Part shown: positions 35,222 to 45,082 of the stretch, in pieces | How positions within the stretch are numbered: the stretch's first letter is position 1 | Layout of the letters: every line of letters begins with the position of its first letter | DNA from: Methanothermobacter sp. K4 | GTDB lineage: Archaea > Methanobacteriota > Methanobacteria > Methanobacteriales > Methanothermobacteraceae | Direction of reading: 5' to 3' | NCBI RefSeq assembly: GCF_022014235.1 | Contig: NZ_JAKLTD010000002.1 | Span: 39,328 to 103,327, forward strand | DNA: 64,000 nucleotides | Translations under genes and position numbers: made by a program | Notes under the pieces: generated by a model | Told to the model about the DNA's origin: nothing | The model's database searches: none | The model's input: the letters and a program-made list of their open reading frames with translations, nothing else

Positions 35222-36438
35222 TCGTCCCTGCTCCTCAGTGTTGAGGTCTGTATGACGCTTCCCTTGATACCGGTCCATGTGAAGCTCCTCATCAGCATGG
35301 CCCTGAATATGAGTGAGAAGATGGGATTCTGACGGGCCTCATTGATCCAGGGAAACGTTTTAAATTCAAGGACGTACCTTGACTTCTCCCTTCGGAGTGT
35401 GGTCTCGATTCCAAGGTTCCCTAGAAACCCTGAAAGCCACTTTATGTATGCATTGAAAACCCTCTCGGGCGCTCTACCCGAGCGGATGTCCTCAACAACC
35501 TCCAGCTTCTCCATCATCCTCTGGAAGTTGGGTTTGAGGTTCTTCTCAAACCTGTCTGCAAAGTTCTTTATGATGGCATTTCTGAGCTGTGGAGGGATTG
35601 ATGATGCAAAAACAGGCACAGCCGAAACAACGAATCCATAAAGCTGGGCCTTTGACCTCTCACGGATGAGTTCCTCCCTCCTCTTCTCGGCCTCTACCCT
35701 CCCTGTGATGTCGTGGCCTATTATCTGGAGGAGGTTCTTCTCGGTTGTTGTCTCAATGGTGGTGGAGTGTATCTCAAAGTGGTGCTTCCTTCCCTTTACA
35801 TCAACAAATTCTATTTCAAAGGTTTCATGCTCATGGTCCATGAGATCAGCAATCTTCTCAAGGACTTCACGTGATAGGAGACCCTTCCTCTCCAGGATGG
35901 AGAGTTTCTTACCCCTTAACCTCTTCCTGTCAAGCCCTGTTAACTCCTCAACGGTTCTGTTTGCAAATAGTATCCTTGAGTCAGAGTCCAGGAGGATTAT
36001 GGGATCTGGTGATGCCTCAAGGAGTGCCCTGTAGCGTTCCTCGCTTTCCCTGAGTTTGCTGTCCATCCTGTGCTTGTAGAGGGCCACCTCGATTGCACTG
36101 TGAAGCTCACGGTCCTCAAAGGGCTTTATTATATATCCGAAGGGTCCTGTGAGTTTCGCACGGCTAAGGGTCTTCTCATCAGAGTATGCGATTAGGTAAA
36201 CGACGGGTATATTCATCTCCGCTCTTATGACCTCTGCCGCCTCTATTCCATCCATTTCACCCTTGAGCACTATATCCATGAGTACAAGGTCCGGTTTCTC
36301 CTCACGGGCGAGTTTTATGGCCTCCTCACCTGAGGCTGCCATGCCGACCACGCGGTAGCCGAGGCCCTCGGCCCGGTGCTTGATGTCCATGGCCACTATA
36401 CTCTCATCTTCCACAACGAGCAGACTTGTAGGCGACAT
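35191..36438 (-). CDS. Response regulator with REC, PAS and methanogen-type output domain
   Basis: 415 aa. REC domain 1-120 (acceptor Asp in LVLMDIVLKGEMDG; Lys in IIKPFED), one PAS domain at about 135-250 (ASPDPIILLDSDSRILFANRT) and a C-terminal domain of about 150 residues. That domain shares spacing and motif (FPWINEARQNPIFSLIFRAM) with the regulator at 47030 (CPWIDDARKNPGFCLNCEAI). I read it as a methanogen output domain (MetOD1-like). Not DNA-binding by appearance. GGAGG lies five bases before the ATG. It is probably co-transcribed with the KaiC-like ATPase. Confidence 0.82.
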   Translation of the reverse strand: MSPTSLLVVEDESIVAMDIKHRAEGLGYRVVGMAASGEEAIKLAREEKPDLVLMDIVLKGEMDGIEAAEVIRAEMNIPVVYLIAYSDEKTLSRAKLTGPFGYIIKPFEDRELHSAIEVALYKHRMDSKLRESEERYRALLEASPDPIILLDSDSRILFANRTVEELTGLDRKRLRGKKLSILERKGLLSREVLEKIADLMDHEHETFEIEFVDVKGRKHHFEIHSTTIETTTEKNLLQIIGHDITGRVEAEKRREELIRERSKAQLYGFVVSAVPVFASSIPPQLRNAIIKNFADRFEKNLKPNFQRMMEKLEVVEDIRSGRAPERVFNAYIKWLSGFLGNLGIETTLRREKSRYVLEFKTFPWINEARQNPIFSLIFRAMLMRSFTWTGIKGSVIQTSTLRSRDENLTFEFHMV

Positions 36439-36457
36439 TCAATCCTCCCTGGATATC

Positions 36458-36484
36458 ATTCAGGGTATCGTCCATTCCCTGAAT
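36458..36484. repeat. 8-bp inverted repeat upstream of the response regulator
   Basis: ATTCAGGG (36458-36465) and CCCTGAAT (36477-36484), perfect arms with an 11-base spacer, 20-46 bases before the start codon. A TATA element (TTTATACT on the minus strand, about 36514-36522) lies further upstream, so the repeat falls in the 5' leader. Confidence 0.55.
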
Positions 36485-36601
36485 TAAGGTTCACACCATC
36501 AATCAGTATTATGTAAATGGTCAGTATAAATAATTTGCTGGAAAATTCCTTTATCACCCCATAAAACACTTCCGACCTGCAGAAGACCCTATGGAGGAGA
36601 T

Positions 36602-38341
36602 TCAGCCATTATCACCCCTTCTGAAGTGTCTGTATATCCTCTCTGCCACCGGCCGGTTCATGCCCCTTACCGCTGCAAGTTCCTCCACACTGGCATTACC
36701 TATACCCTCAACGCTTCCAAAGTGCTCCAGGAGGGCCCTCTTTCTCCTGGGACCAACACCCCTTATACTGTCGAGTTCTGACTCAAGGGATTTTCTGTCC
36801 CTGATCCTCCTGTGGTATTCAACTGCAAACCTGTGGGCCTCGTCCCGGAGGTGCCTGAGCAGCTGAAGGGCACCGTCTGACACCTCAACTGGTTCTGAAA
36901 GCCCCGGGAGGTATACATCCTCCTCCCTCTTTGCTATGCCCACAACAGGCACATCCACACCAGAGGACCTGAGGGCGTCCAGTGCTGCTGAGAGCTGCCC
37001 CTTACCCCCGTCAATCAGCACAAGGTCCGGTTTTTCAGTTTCATCACTGGAGTACCTCCTCCTGACAAGCTCCCTCATCATGGCATAGTCATCCGGTCCC
37101 CGGGTCCTTATACGGTAGCGGCGGTACATTCCAGGGGCGGGTTTACCATCCAGGAAGACAGCGACTGAGCCGGTGGCGTGTTCCCCGCCAATGTTGGATA
37201 TGTCAAGGCCCTCAATCCGTCTTGGAATGGAGGGGAGCTTGAGTTCACCCTTGAGTTCAAGGAGCGCATCCTTCACCTTACCCTTCTGTTGGAGGATTAC
37301 GGAGGCGTTCTTCCAGGCGATGTTCAGGAGCCTCCTGCCTGAGCCCCCCTCTGGTGAATGTATCCTGACCTCACCACCCCTGAGCTCAGAGAGCCACTCT
37401 GCTATGACCTCATCCCCTACCGGGTACTGAACCATAATCTCTGATGGGATATAACGGGGGATTGCATAGTACTGCTTGAGGAAGGACTCAAGGATCTCCC
37501 TCCTATCTGCCGAGCCCCTCAGCATGAAGTCATCCTTACCTGTGATCTTACCATCACGGATCTGCAGAACCACCACGACGGAGTTGTCACCACTGGTCTC
37601 CAGGGCCACTATGTCCTGGTCGATGGAGTCTGTGAAGGCCGCATACTGCCTCTCCATAACCTCACGTATTGATTCAATCTGGTCCCGGATAACCGCGGCC
37701 CTCTCAAACTCCAGTTTTTCTGAGGCATCGCGCATCTCCACCTCGAGAGCCTCAATAACCTCCCTGTATCTGCCCTGGAAGAAGAGGTCCACCCTTTCAA
37801 TTATCTCAAGGTAGTCCTCCCTGCTTATTCCGCCATTGCAGGGGGCATGGCAGAGGTCTATCTGGCTGTTGAGGCAGGGCCCATCCATTCTGCTGCAGCT
37901 TCTGATTCTGAAGAGGGACTTTATGAACTTCAGGGTCTTCCTTACGGCCCCTGTATCGGTGAATGGCCCGTAGTACCTTGCACTGTCCCCCCCGATGGTC
38001 CTTGTTATGATTACACGGGGGTACTCCTCGTCTGTTATCTTTATGAAGGGGTACCTCTTATCGTCCTTGAGGCGGACGTTGTAGGTGGGCCTGTACCTCT
38101 TTATGAGGTTGGATTCAAGGATGAGGGCCTCCTTTTCATTCTCTGTGAGGATGTACTCTATGCTGTCAAGGTGCCTCATCATTACCCTGAGGCGGGGGTT
38201 CTCATGTTCCCTGAAGTAGGATGCTACCCTCTTCCTTATTGAGACCGATTTGCCAACGTAGAGGACCCTGTCGTTTTCATCACGGAATATGTAAACGCCT
38301 GTCCTGTCTGGAAGTTTTTCTGGATCCCTGACCCTTGTCAA
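36602..38341 (-). CDS. uvrC: Excinuclease ABC subunit C
   Basis: 579 aa. The N-terminal GIY-YIG nuclease (TGVYIFRDENDRVLYVGKSVSIRKRV) makes the 3' incision; a Cys-containing linker (CSRMDGPCLNSQIDLCHAPC), a UVR helix, the RNase H-like nuclease (GLDISNIGGEHATGS; VLIDGGKGQL) and tandem HhH domains follow. TTG 38341 has GGGATGA upstream. Together with uvrB and uvrA it gives a complete bacterial-type nucleotide excision repair set, acquired from bacteria in this lineage. It is divergent from uvrBA across a 136-bp region. Confidence 0.95.
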   Translation of the reverse strand: MTRVRDPEKLPDRTGVYIFRDENDRVLYVGKSVSIRKRVASYFREHENPRLRVMMRHLDSIEYILTENEKEALILESNLIKRYRPTYNVRLKDDKRYPFIKITDEEYPRVIITRTIGGDSARYYGPFTDTGAVRKTLKFIKSLFRIRSCSRMDGPCLNSQIDLCHAPCNGGISREDYLEIIERVDLFFQGRYREVIEALEVEMRDASEKLEFERAAVIRDQIESIREVMERQYAAFTDSIDQDIVALETSGDNSVVVVLQIRDGKITGKDDFMLRGSADRREILESFLKQYYAIPRYIPSEIMVQYPVGDEVIAEWLSELRGGEVRIHSPEGGSGRRLLNIAWKNASVILQQKGKVKDALLELKGELKLPSIPRRIEGLDISNIGGEHATGSVAVFLDGKPAPGMYRRYRIRTRGPDDYAMMRELVRRRYSSDETEKPDLVLIDGGKGQLSAALDALRSSGVDVPVVGIAKREEDVYLPGLSEPVEVSDGALQLLRHLRDEAHRFAVEYHRRIRDRKSLESELDSIRGVGPRRKRALLEHFGSVEGIGNASVEELAAVRGMNRPVAERIYRHFRRGDNG

Positions 38342-38343
38342 CC

Positions 38344-38414
38344 TATCATCCCTTTAACGTTCTAAGACTGCAGAGGTATACCTGGTTTATCATCCTTCTA
38401 ACTGCAAAGGTATA
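38344..38414. repeat. Divergent uvr promoter region with internal duplication
   Basis: The blocks TATCATCC, TTCTAA and CTGCA-AGGTATA recur in the same order at 38344-38380 and 38388-38414. The second copy runs into TATATATAAT (38411-38420), the likely TATA box for uvrB. The first holds a TATACCT element that could serve uvrC. The duplication therefore gives each direction its own promoter-like segment. Confidence 0.7.
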
Positions 38415-38477
38415 TATAATGTGACCTGAAAATATATCTTCACCATAAATCGAGTTTCTTATTTTAAGTGATTTGTG

Positions 38478-40421
38478 ATGAAATTTAAACTGGTATCAGA
38501 TTACAGACCCCTCGGGGATCAGCCAAAGGCGATAAGGTCCCTCGTTGAGGGTATAAACTCCGGGATGAGGGAGCAGACCCTCCTGGGGGTCACAGGGTCA
38601 GGTAAGACCTTCACCATCGCCAATGTCATCGAGGAGGTCCAGAAACCGACGCTGGTCATATCCCACAACAAGACACTGGCTGCGCAGCTCTACGAGGAGT
38701 TCAGGGAGTTCTTCCCTGATAACGCAGTGGAGTACTTCGTGAGCTACTATGACTTCTACCAGCCAGAGGCCTACATACCACAGACAGACACCTACATAGA
38801 CAAGGAGGCCTCAATAAACGATGAGATAGACAGGATGAGGCACTCGGCCACCCAGGCGCTACTGTCCAGGGACGACGTTATAGTGGTATCCAGTGTATCC
38901 TGCATCTACGGCATAGGAGCACCCGCAGATTACGGGGAGTTCACACTCCACCTTGAGGTGGGCTCCACCATTGGGAGGGAGGAGATCCTCTCAAGCCTTG
39001 TAAGCATGCAGTACGAGAGAAACGACGTTGAATTCGACAGGGGACAGTTCAGGGTCCGCGGTGACACCATAGAGATAAACCCAATCCATGGAACACCCCC
39101 AATCAGGATAGAGCTATTCGGCGACGAGGTGGACTCCATATCAACCGTCCACAGGGTAACAGGTAAGAGGCTGCAGAAACTGGACCGCATAACAGTATTC
39201 CCTGCCAAACACTTCGTGATCCCCGAGGACAGGCTCCAGAGGGCCATAGAGTCAATAGAGGAGGAACTTGAGGATCGCCTCAGGGAACTCAGGGCCCGGA
39301 ATAAACTCCTTGAGGCCCAGCGCCTGGAGCAGAGGACGAGATTCGATATGGAGATGCTGCGGGAGATGGGCTACTGCCAGGGCATAGAGAACTACTCAAT
39401 GCACCTCAGCGGCAGGAAGTGGGGTGAGAAACCCAACACCCTCCTTGACTACTTCCCCGAGGACTTCCTGACGGTTATCGACGAATCACACGTGACCGTC
39501 CCCCAGATAAGGGGAATGTACAACGGTGACCGGGCAAGGAAGGAGACACTCGTCGAGTACGGCTTCAGACTCCCCAGTGCAAAGGAGAACCGTCCGCTAC
39601 GCTTCGACGAATTCCAGGAGAGCATAAGCCAGGTGATCTATGTCTCTGCGACCCCCGGTAAATATGAGCTCTCAAGGAGCCAGAACATCGTTGAGCAGAT
39701 CATAAGACCCACGGGCCTCGTGGACCCCGAGGTAAAGATCCGGCCGGTTAAAGGGCAGGTTGACGACCTCCTCTCTGAAATAAGAAGGAGGGTTGACATT
39801 GGCCAGAGGGTCCTGGTAACCACCCTCACCAAGAGGATGGCAGAGGACCTCACCGACTACTACTCCCGGGTTGGTGTTAGGGTGAGGTACCTCCACTCAG
39901 AGATAGACACCCTTGAGCGTGTTGAGATCATAGACGACCTGAGACGTGGTGAATTCGACTGCCTGGTGGGTGTGAACCTCCTCAGGGAGGGCCTGGACCT
40001 CCCGGAGGTTTCACTGGTGGCTATCCTGGACGCCGACAGGGAGGGCTTCCTCAGATCAGAGACCTCCCTGATACAGACGATCGGGAGGGCCGCCAGGAAC
40101 GTCAACGGCCAGGTGCTCATATACGCCGACAGACTCACAGACTCGGTTAAGGCCGCGGTTGAGACAACCAACAGGCGAAGAAAGATCCAGATGGAGTACA
40201 ACCGCAGGCACGGTATAAAGCCAAGGAGCACAAAAAGGACCCTCAGGGAGAAGAAGGAGAAAGAGGAGCTTAAGGCTGAGGAGATACCCCGGGATGAACT
40301 TGAAGTAATAATAAAGGACCTTGAGGCCGAGATGCGTGAGGCTGCAAGGAACCTGGAATTCGAGAGGGCCGCGAGACTCAGGGACCAGATAATGTCCCTT
40401 AAGGGGTCCTCATCAAAATAA
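38478..40421 (+). CDS. uvrB: Excinuclease ABC subunit B
   Basis: 647 aa from ATG 38478 ([19 protein letters not shown]). Walker A is [10 protein letters not shown], the beta-hairpin [12 protein letters not shown] is present, DESH is Walker B, and the C-terminal UVR helix ([18 protein letters not shown]) contacts UvrC. It verifies damage and loads UvrC. AGTGAT lies upstream. UvrA starts 41 bp later. Confidence 0.96.
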   Translation: MKFKLVSDYRPLGDQPKAIRSLVEGINSGMREQTLLGVTGSGKTFTIANVIEEVQKPTLVISHNKTLAAQLYEEFREFFPDNAVEYFVSYYDFYQPEAYIPQTDTYIDKEASINDEIDRMRHSATQALLSRDDVIVVSSVSCIYGIGAPADYGEFTLHLEVGSTIGREEILSSLVSMQYERNDVEFDRGQFRVRGDTIEINPIHGTPPIRIELFGDEVDSISTVHRVTGKRLQKLDRITVFPAKHFVIPEDRLQRAIESIEEELEDRLRELRARNKLLEAQRLEQRTRFDMEMLREMGYCQGIENYSMHLSGRKWGEKPNTLLDYFPEDFLTVIDESHVTVPQIRGMYNGDRARKETLVEYGFRLPSAKENRPLRFDEFQESISQVIYVSATPGKYELSRSQNIVEQIIRPTGLVDPEVKIRPVKGQVDDLLSEIRRRVDIGQRVLVTTLTKRMAEDLTDYYSRVGVRVRYLHSEIDTLERVEIIDDLRRGEFDCLVGVNLLREGLDLPEVSLVAILDADREGFLRSETSLIQTIGRAARNVNGQVLIYADRLTDSVKAAVETTNRRRKIQMEYNRRHGIKPRSTKRTLREKKEKEELKAEEIPRDELEVIIKDLEAEMREAARNLEFERAARLRDQIMSLKGSSSK

Positions 40422-40462
40422 AACTGAAATCTGTAATGGAATAAGTGGAGATTCTGAGGATT

Positions 40463-43330
40463 ATGAGTGGAAAGATAGTTATTAAGGGTGCAAGGGAACA
40501 CAACCTCCAGAACATTGACCTTGAACTCCCAAGGGATAAATTCATCGTTATAACAGGTATAAGCGGGTCAGGGAAGTCGTCGCTGGCCTTTGACACCATA
40601 TACGCTGAGGGCCAGCGGCGATACGTTGAGTCCCTCTCGGCCTATGCAAGGCAGTTCCTGGGGCAGATGAAGAAGCCCGAGGTGGACTACATAGAGGGCC
40701 TCTCCCCTGCAATATCCATAGACCAGAAGACCACAAGGGTAAACCCCCGCTCAACCGTGGGGACCATAACAGAGATCTACGACTACCTTCGACTCCTCTT
40801 TGCAAGGATAGGTAAACCCCACTGCTACCTCTGCGGAAGGGAGATAGAGCAGCAGACATCAACCCAGATAGTGGACCGTATAATGGAGAACGATGAGGGC
40901 ACAAGGATCATAATACTGGCACCTGTGGTGAGGGACAGGAAGGGCGAGCACCAGAGGGTTTTTGAGAGGCTCAGGGAACAGGGATTCGTAAGGGTCAGGG
41001 TTGACGGTGAAATAAGGGACCTTGACGAGGAATTCAACCTTGACAGGAACAGGAAACACTCAGTCGATGTGGTGGTGGACCGTCTTGCTGTTAGAAAGGA
41101 CACGGAATTCAGGAAGAGGCTCGCCGATTCTGTTGAAACAGCCCTTGAGATGGGTGAGGGTACACTCCGGGTTCTGTACCATGAAACCGGCAATGAGAGG
41201 GTCTACAGTGAACACTTCGCCTGCCCTGACTGTGGCATAAACTTTGAGGAGATAAGCCCAAGGATGTTTTCATTCAACAGTCCCCACGGGGCATGCCCGG
41301 AGTGCAATGGGCTTGGAAGTAAACTTGAGATCGACCCTGACCTCGTTGTACCCTACCCTGAGCGCTCCATAAATGAGGGGGCCATAGTCCCCTGGAGCAG
41401 GTCAGGTAAGAGGGACAACTACTACCACCAGATGCTGAGGGCTGTGGCGGAGCACTACGGCTTCAGCCTGGACACCCCCTTCGGTGAACTGGACGAGGAA
41501 CACAGGAGGGCCGTCCTCTACGGGACAGATGAGAAGATCCAGTTTGTATTCCAGAGGAAAAACAGGACCTACCGTGTTAACAGACGCTTTGAGGGTGTTA
41601 TACCCAGGATGGAAAGGATCTACATGGAGACCAAGTCCAACTACATGAGGACCTATATAGGTAAATTCATGAGCAACCATGCATGCCCGGTCTGTAAGGG
41701 GAGCAGGTTGAGGCCAGAGAGCCTCTCGGTCACTGTGGGTGGAAAATCAATACATGATGTTGTTGAAATGTCAGTTAGCGAGGCCCACAGCTTCTTCGAG
41801 GGCCTTGAACTCACCGGTAGGGAGGAGTACATTGCAAGGGAGATCCTCAAGGAGATACGTGAGAGGCTGCGCTTTCTGATTGACGTGGGACTGGACTACC
41901 TGACACTTTCAAGGTCCTCAGGCACACTCTCAGGTGGTGAGGCCCAGAGGATAAGGCTTGCAACCCAGATTGGATCGGGACTCGTGGGGGTCCTCTACAT
42001 CCTGGATGAGCCCAGCATCGGCCTCCACCAGCGGGATAACATGAGGCTGATTGAGACACTCAAGAGGCTCAGGGACCTGGGGAATACCCTGATAGTGGTT
42101 GAACACGACGAGGAAACCATACTCTCCGCTGACCACGTGGTTGACATTGGACCTGGTGCAGGGGAACACGGTGGACACGTGGTTGCAGAGGGGACACCTG
42201 AGGAGATAATGGAGGACCCTGCCTCCCTCACAGGGGCTTATCTGTCAGGCAGGGAAACAATACCGGTACCTGAATTCAGGAGGAGGCCCGCAGGGAAGTA
42301 CCTCACAGTGAGGGGTGCCAGGGCCAACAACCTGAAGGACATCGATGTGAGGATTCCGCTGGGTGTCTTCACATGTATCACAGGTGTATCAGGTTCAGGT
42401 AAGAGTACACTGGTCAATGAGATACTCTACAGGGGCGTCTATGAGAGGCTCCACCATAAGCACATGAATGCAGGGGAGCACAACGACATCGAGGGCCTTG
42501 AGCACATCGACAAGGTTGTGATGATAGACCAGTCACCAATCGGCAGAACACCACGATCAAACCCCGCCACCTATACCGGGGTCTTCACCCATATAAGGGA
42601 ACTCTTCGCCCAGACCCCCGAGGCAAAGAAGAGGGGCTACAGGCCTGGCAGGTTCAGCTTCAATGTCAAGGGGGGCCGCTGTGAGGCCTGCAGTGGTGAC
42701 GGAATAATCAAGATAGAGATGCACTTCCTTGCAGACGTCTATGTACCATGTGAGGTCTGCAGGGGCAGGAGGTACAATGAGGAGACCCTTGAGGTAAGAT
42801 ACAGGGGTAAGAACATCGCAGAGGTCCTTGATATGACCGTTGAGGAGGCCCTTGAGTTCTTTGAGAGCATACCCCAGGTGCGTAAGAAGCTGCAGACGCT
42901 TTATGATGTCGGCCTTGGCTACATAAAGCTGGGTCAGCCAGCCACAACACTCTCAGGTGGTGAGGCCCAGAGGGTCAAGCTGGCAAAGGAACTGGGAAGG
43001 AAGAGCACAGGAAAGACGCTCTACATCCTTGATGAGCCAACCACGGGACTTCACTTTGATGACATCAGGAAACTCCTCAATGTACTGGGAAGGCTTGTGG
43101 ATGCAGGTAACACAGCCGTTGTGATAGAACACAACCTTGACGTTATAAAGTCTGCAGACCACATCATCGACCTTGGACCCGAGGGTGGTGACAGGGGAGG
43201 CCTTGTGGTTGCTGAGGGGACACCGGAGGAGGTTGCTGCCTCAGGAACACACACCGGCCGTTTCCTCAGGGATGTCCTCAGCGGGGTACAGAATGAGAAT
43301 ATCCCGGTGGGACAGGATACTGGAAAGTAG
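40463..43330 (+). CDS. uvrA: Excinuclease ABC subunit A
   Basis: 955 aa from ATG 40463 ([18 protein letters not shown]); GTG 40445 would add six residues. Two ABC ATPase halves have Walker [14 protein letters not shown] and [13 protein letters not shown], and signatures [10 protein letters not shown] and [10 protein letters not shown]. Zn-finger Cys pairs are CYLCG..., CPDCG/CPECN, CPVC and CEAC/CEVC. It scans DNA and loads UvrB. A hairpin followed by T-rich sequence lies 33 bp after the stop. Confidence 0.96.
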   Translation: MSGKIVIKGAREHNLQNIDLELPRDKFIVITGISGSGKSSLAFDTIYAEGQRRYVESLSAYARQFLGQMKKPEVDYIEGLSPAISIDQKTTRVNPRSTVGTITEIYDYLRLLFARIGKPHCYLCGREIEQQTSTQIVDRIMENDEGTRIIILAPVVRDRKGEHQRVFERLREQGFVRVRVDGEIRDLDEEFNLDRNRKHSVDVVVDRLAVRKDTEFRKRLADSVETALEMGEGTLRVLYHETGNERVYSEHFACPDCGINFEEISPRMFSFNSPHGACPECNGLGSKLEIDPDLVVPYPERSINEGAIVPWSRSGKRDNYYHQMLRAVAEHYGFSLDTPFGELDEEHRRAVLYGTDEKIQFVFQRKNRTYRVNRRFEGVIPRMERIYMETKSNYMRTYIGKFMSNHACPVCKGSRLRPESLSVTVGGKSIHDVVEMSVSEAHSFFEGLELTGREEYIAREILKEIRERLRFLIDVGLDYLTLSRSSGTLSGGEAQRIRLATQIGSGLVGVLYILDEPSIGLHQRDNMRLIETLKRLRDLGNTLIVVEHDEETILSADHVVDIGPGAGEHGGHVVAEGTPEEIMEDPASLTGAYLSGRETIPVPEFRRRPAGKYLTVRGARANNLKDIDVRIPLGVFTCITGVSGSGKSTLVNEILYRGVYERLHHKHMNAGEHNDIEGLEHIDKVVMIDQSPIGRTPRSNPATYTGVFTHIRELFAQTPEAKKRGYRPGRFSFNVKGGRCEACSGDGIIKIEMHFLADVYVPCEVCRGRRYNEETLEVRYRGKNIAEVLDMTVEEALEFFESIPQVRKKLQTLYDVGLGYIKLGQPATTLSGGEAQRVKLAKELGRKSTGKTLYILDEPTTGLHFDDIRKLLNVLGRLVDAGNTAVVIEHNLDVIKSADHIIDLGPEGGDRGGLVVAEGTPEEVAASGTHTGRFLRDVLSGVQNENIPVGQDTGK

Positions 43331-43363
43331 TCAGGTACGCTCATTTTCCTCTGCAAGTCTTCT

Positions 43364-43391
43364 ATTGCCATTCTTTATGGCGATTAATTTT
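43364..43391 (+). terminator. Hairpin terminator after uvrA
   Basis: ATTGCCAT and ATGGCGAT pair (one G-T) around a TCTTT loop, followed by TTAATTTTT. Confidence 0.55.
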
Positions 43392-43420
43392 TCAATGAGC
43401 CGGTTTCCAGTTAATTTCTC

Positions 43421-43503
43421 ACATGGTTTCTCTGCAAACCATGTCCCGGTCCTATCTCAGCTAACATGAGATAAAGGTGTTTCAATCCATTCCTTTAAAG
43501 GAA
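43421..43503. other. Structured intergenic segment (two hairpins and a 14-bp palindrome)
   Basis: ACATGGTTT/AAACCATGT forms a 9-bp stem (43421-43444), TATCTCA/TGAGATA a 7-bp stem (43453-43473), and TTCCTTTAAAGGAA is a perfect palindrome (43490-43503) immediately before a TATA box (TTTTTTATATG). It could hold an operator for the kinase operon and a small RNA. Confidence 0.5.
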
Positions 43504-43544
43504 ATTTTTTATATGATCATCCCCATAAATTCTATGTGGTTATC

Positions 43545-44573
43545 ATGAAATACCGTGAAGAGATTCTGATGATGATTGCAGCGGCAGTTATGATGTTATC
43601 CTTTAACTGGATGCATGGGATTTTACTGATTTTACCTCTCATCACAGTCCCAAAACCCTCAGGCAGGGTAATTAAATGGATTCTCTTTGTTTTTGCAGTA
43701 TTCACAGCTCTACTCATAATTCAACCAATGACACGTGCAGTTGGATTCAACATATCAGATGAACTCTTCAGGATAGTCCTCCTGATGCTCTTCACAGTGA
43801 TGATAGCACTACTCATTGAGAGGATTGAGAAGGTTCGCTCCCTCAGAGAACTGAACAGGGAACTCGCGAAAAAGGCTGCGGAACTTGAGGACGCCAATAA
43901 GGAACTCGAGGCATTTGCATACTCGGTATCACATGACCTGCGCGTCCCCTTAAGGGCTATAGATGGATTTTCAAGGATACTCGTCGAGGACTATGAGGAT
44001 AAACTTGATGATGATGGTCTCAGGGTAATTGGAATAATCAGGGATAACACAAAGAAGATGGGGCAGCTCATCGATGACATCCTCCTCCTATCAAGGGCTG
44101 GAAGGCAGGAGATGAACCCTGTGACTCTGGACATGAGGGAACTTGCAGAGTCAACCTACAGGGAACTTGCCTCACAGGAGGAGGGGAGGGTCATAGAGTT
44201 TTCTGTGGAGGACCTCCCACCTGCAATGGCAGACAGGGTCCTCATGGGGCAGGTTATGGGTAACCTTCTCTCAAACGCCATCAAATTCACAAGGGACAGG
44301 AACCCCGCAAGGATAGAGGTGGGATACATGGACGGGGGTGATGAGCACATCTACTATGTCAGGGATAACGGGGCAGGATTTGACATGAAGTATGTGGGAA
44401 AACTCTTCGGACTCTTCCAGAGACTCCACAGTCAGGAGGAATTTGAGGGAACCGGTGTGGGCCTCTCAATAGTCCAGAGGATAATAAAGAGGCACGGTGG
44501 AAGAGTCTGGGGGGAAGGAGAGGTTGATGCTGGCGCAACAATATACTTCACACTTCCAAAGGCGGTGGGATGA
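43545..44573 (+). CDS. Membrane histidine kinase (HisKA type)
   Basis: 342 aa. Three or four membrane spans cover the first 95 residues with almost no external sensor. A coiled helix follows ([24 protein letters not shown]), then the H-box [16 protein letters not shown] and an ATPase domain with [16 protein letters not shown] and [12 protein letters not shown] 43545 is preferred over GTG 43536. The stop overlaps the duplicated start of the response regulator gene, so kinase and regulator form a pair. Confidence 0.88.
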   Translation: MKYREEILMMIAAAVMMLSFNWMHGILLILPLITVPKPSGRVIKWILFVFAVFTALLIIQPMTRAVGFNISDELFRIVLLMLFTVMIALLIERIEKVRSLRELNRELAKKAAELEDANKELEAFAYSVSHDLRVPLRAIDGFSRILVEDYEDKLDDDGLRVIGIIRDNTKKMGQLIDDILLLSRAGRQEMNPVTLDMRELAESTYRELASQEEGRVIEFSVEDLPPAMADRVLMGQVMGNLLSNAIKFTRDRNPARIEVGYMDGGDEHIYYVRDNGAGFDMKYVGKLFGLFQRLHSQEEFEGTGVGLSIVQRIIKRHGGRVWGEGEVDAGATIYFTLPKAVG

Positions 44574-44647
44574 TGACAGATGCAGATATACTCCTATACT
44601 TCACACTTCCAAAGGCGGTGGGATGATGACAGATGCAGATATACTGC
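44542..44647 (+). repeat. 53-bp tandem duplication across the kinase/regulator junction
   Basis: 44542-44594 and 44595-44647 are identical except for one base (44593 C, 44646 G). The unit holds the last codons of the kinase, its stop and the first codons of the regulator. Between the true stop (44573) and the true start, it creates an 18-codon frame [18 protein letters not shown] (from ATG 44570) whose TGA 44624-44626 overlaps the regulator ATG. Confidence 0.97.
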
Positions 44648-45060
44648 TTGTTGAGGACAACCCGACAGACGCGGAACTAACGATAAGGGCGCTGAGGAAG
44701 AATAACCTTGCAAACAAGCTTCACTGGGTCAAGGATGATGCAGAGGCCCTTGACTACATATTCGCAAGGGGATCCTACTCTGGGAGGGACCCTGATAACC
44801 TCCCGAAGCTCATACTCCTTGACCTCAGGATGCCCAAGGTTGATGGTCTTGAGGTTCTCCAGGAGATTAAGAGAAATGAAAGCACATCCAGAATCCCGGT
44901 GGTGGTTCTGACTTCATCCAAGGAGGACAGGGATATAGTTGAGAGCTACAAGCTTGGCGTAAACAGCTATGTGAGCAAGCCCGTGGAATTTGATGAATTC
45001 ATAAACGCTGTTTCAACCCTTGGTTTCTACTGGATGATCATAAATCAGCCACCGGAGTAG
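44626..45060 (+). CDS. Single-domain response regulator (RcpA-like)
   Basis: 144 aa REC domain only: [10 protein letters not shown], acceptor Asp in [19 protein letters not shown] and SKPVEFDEF. It has the extended loop ([14 protein letters not shown]) typical of regulators paired with phytochrome-type kinases. The start is ATG 44626 or 44623; the frame to 44497 is an artefact of the duplication. The cognate kinase is probably the upstream gene. Confidence 0.87.
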   Translation: MTDADILLVEDNPTDAELTIRALRKNNLANKLHWVKDDAEALDYIFARGSYSGRDPDNLPKLILLDLRMPKVDGLEVLQEIKRNESTSRIPVVVLTSSKEDRDIVESYKLGVNSYVSKPVEFDEFINAVSTLGFYWMIINQPPE

Positions 45061-45082
45061 TGTGCATATCAGAGGATTTTCA

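Noticed and set aside
36602-43330. uvrCBA as a recent mobile island
   Set aside because: Bacterial ancestry is likely, but base composition and codon use look like the neighbours and there are no integrase, tRNA or direct-repeat borders, so any transfer is old.
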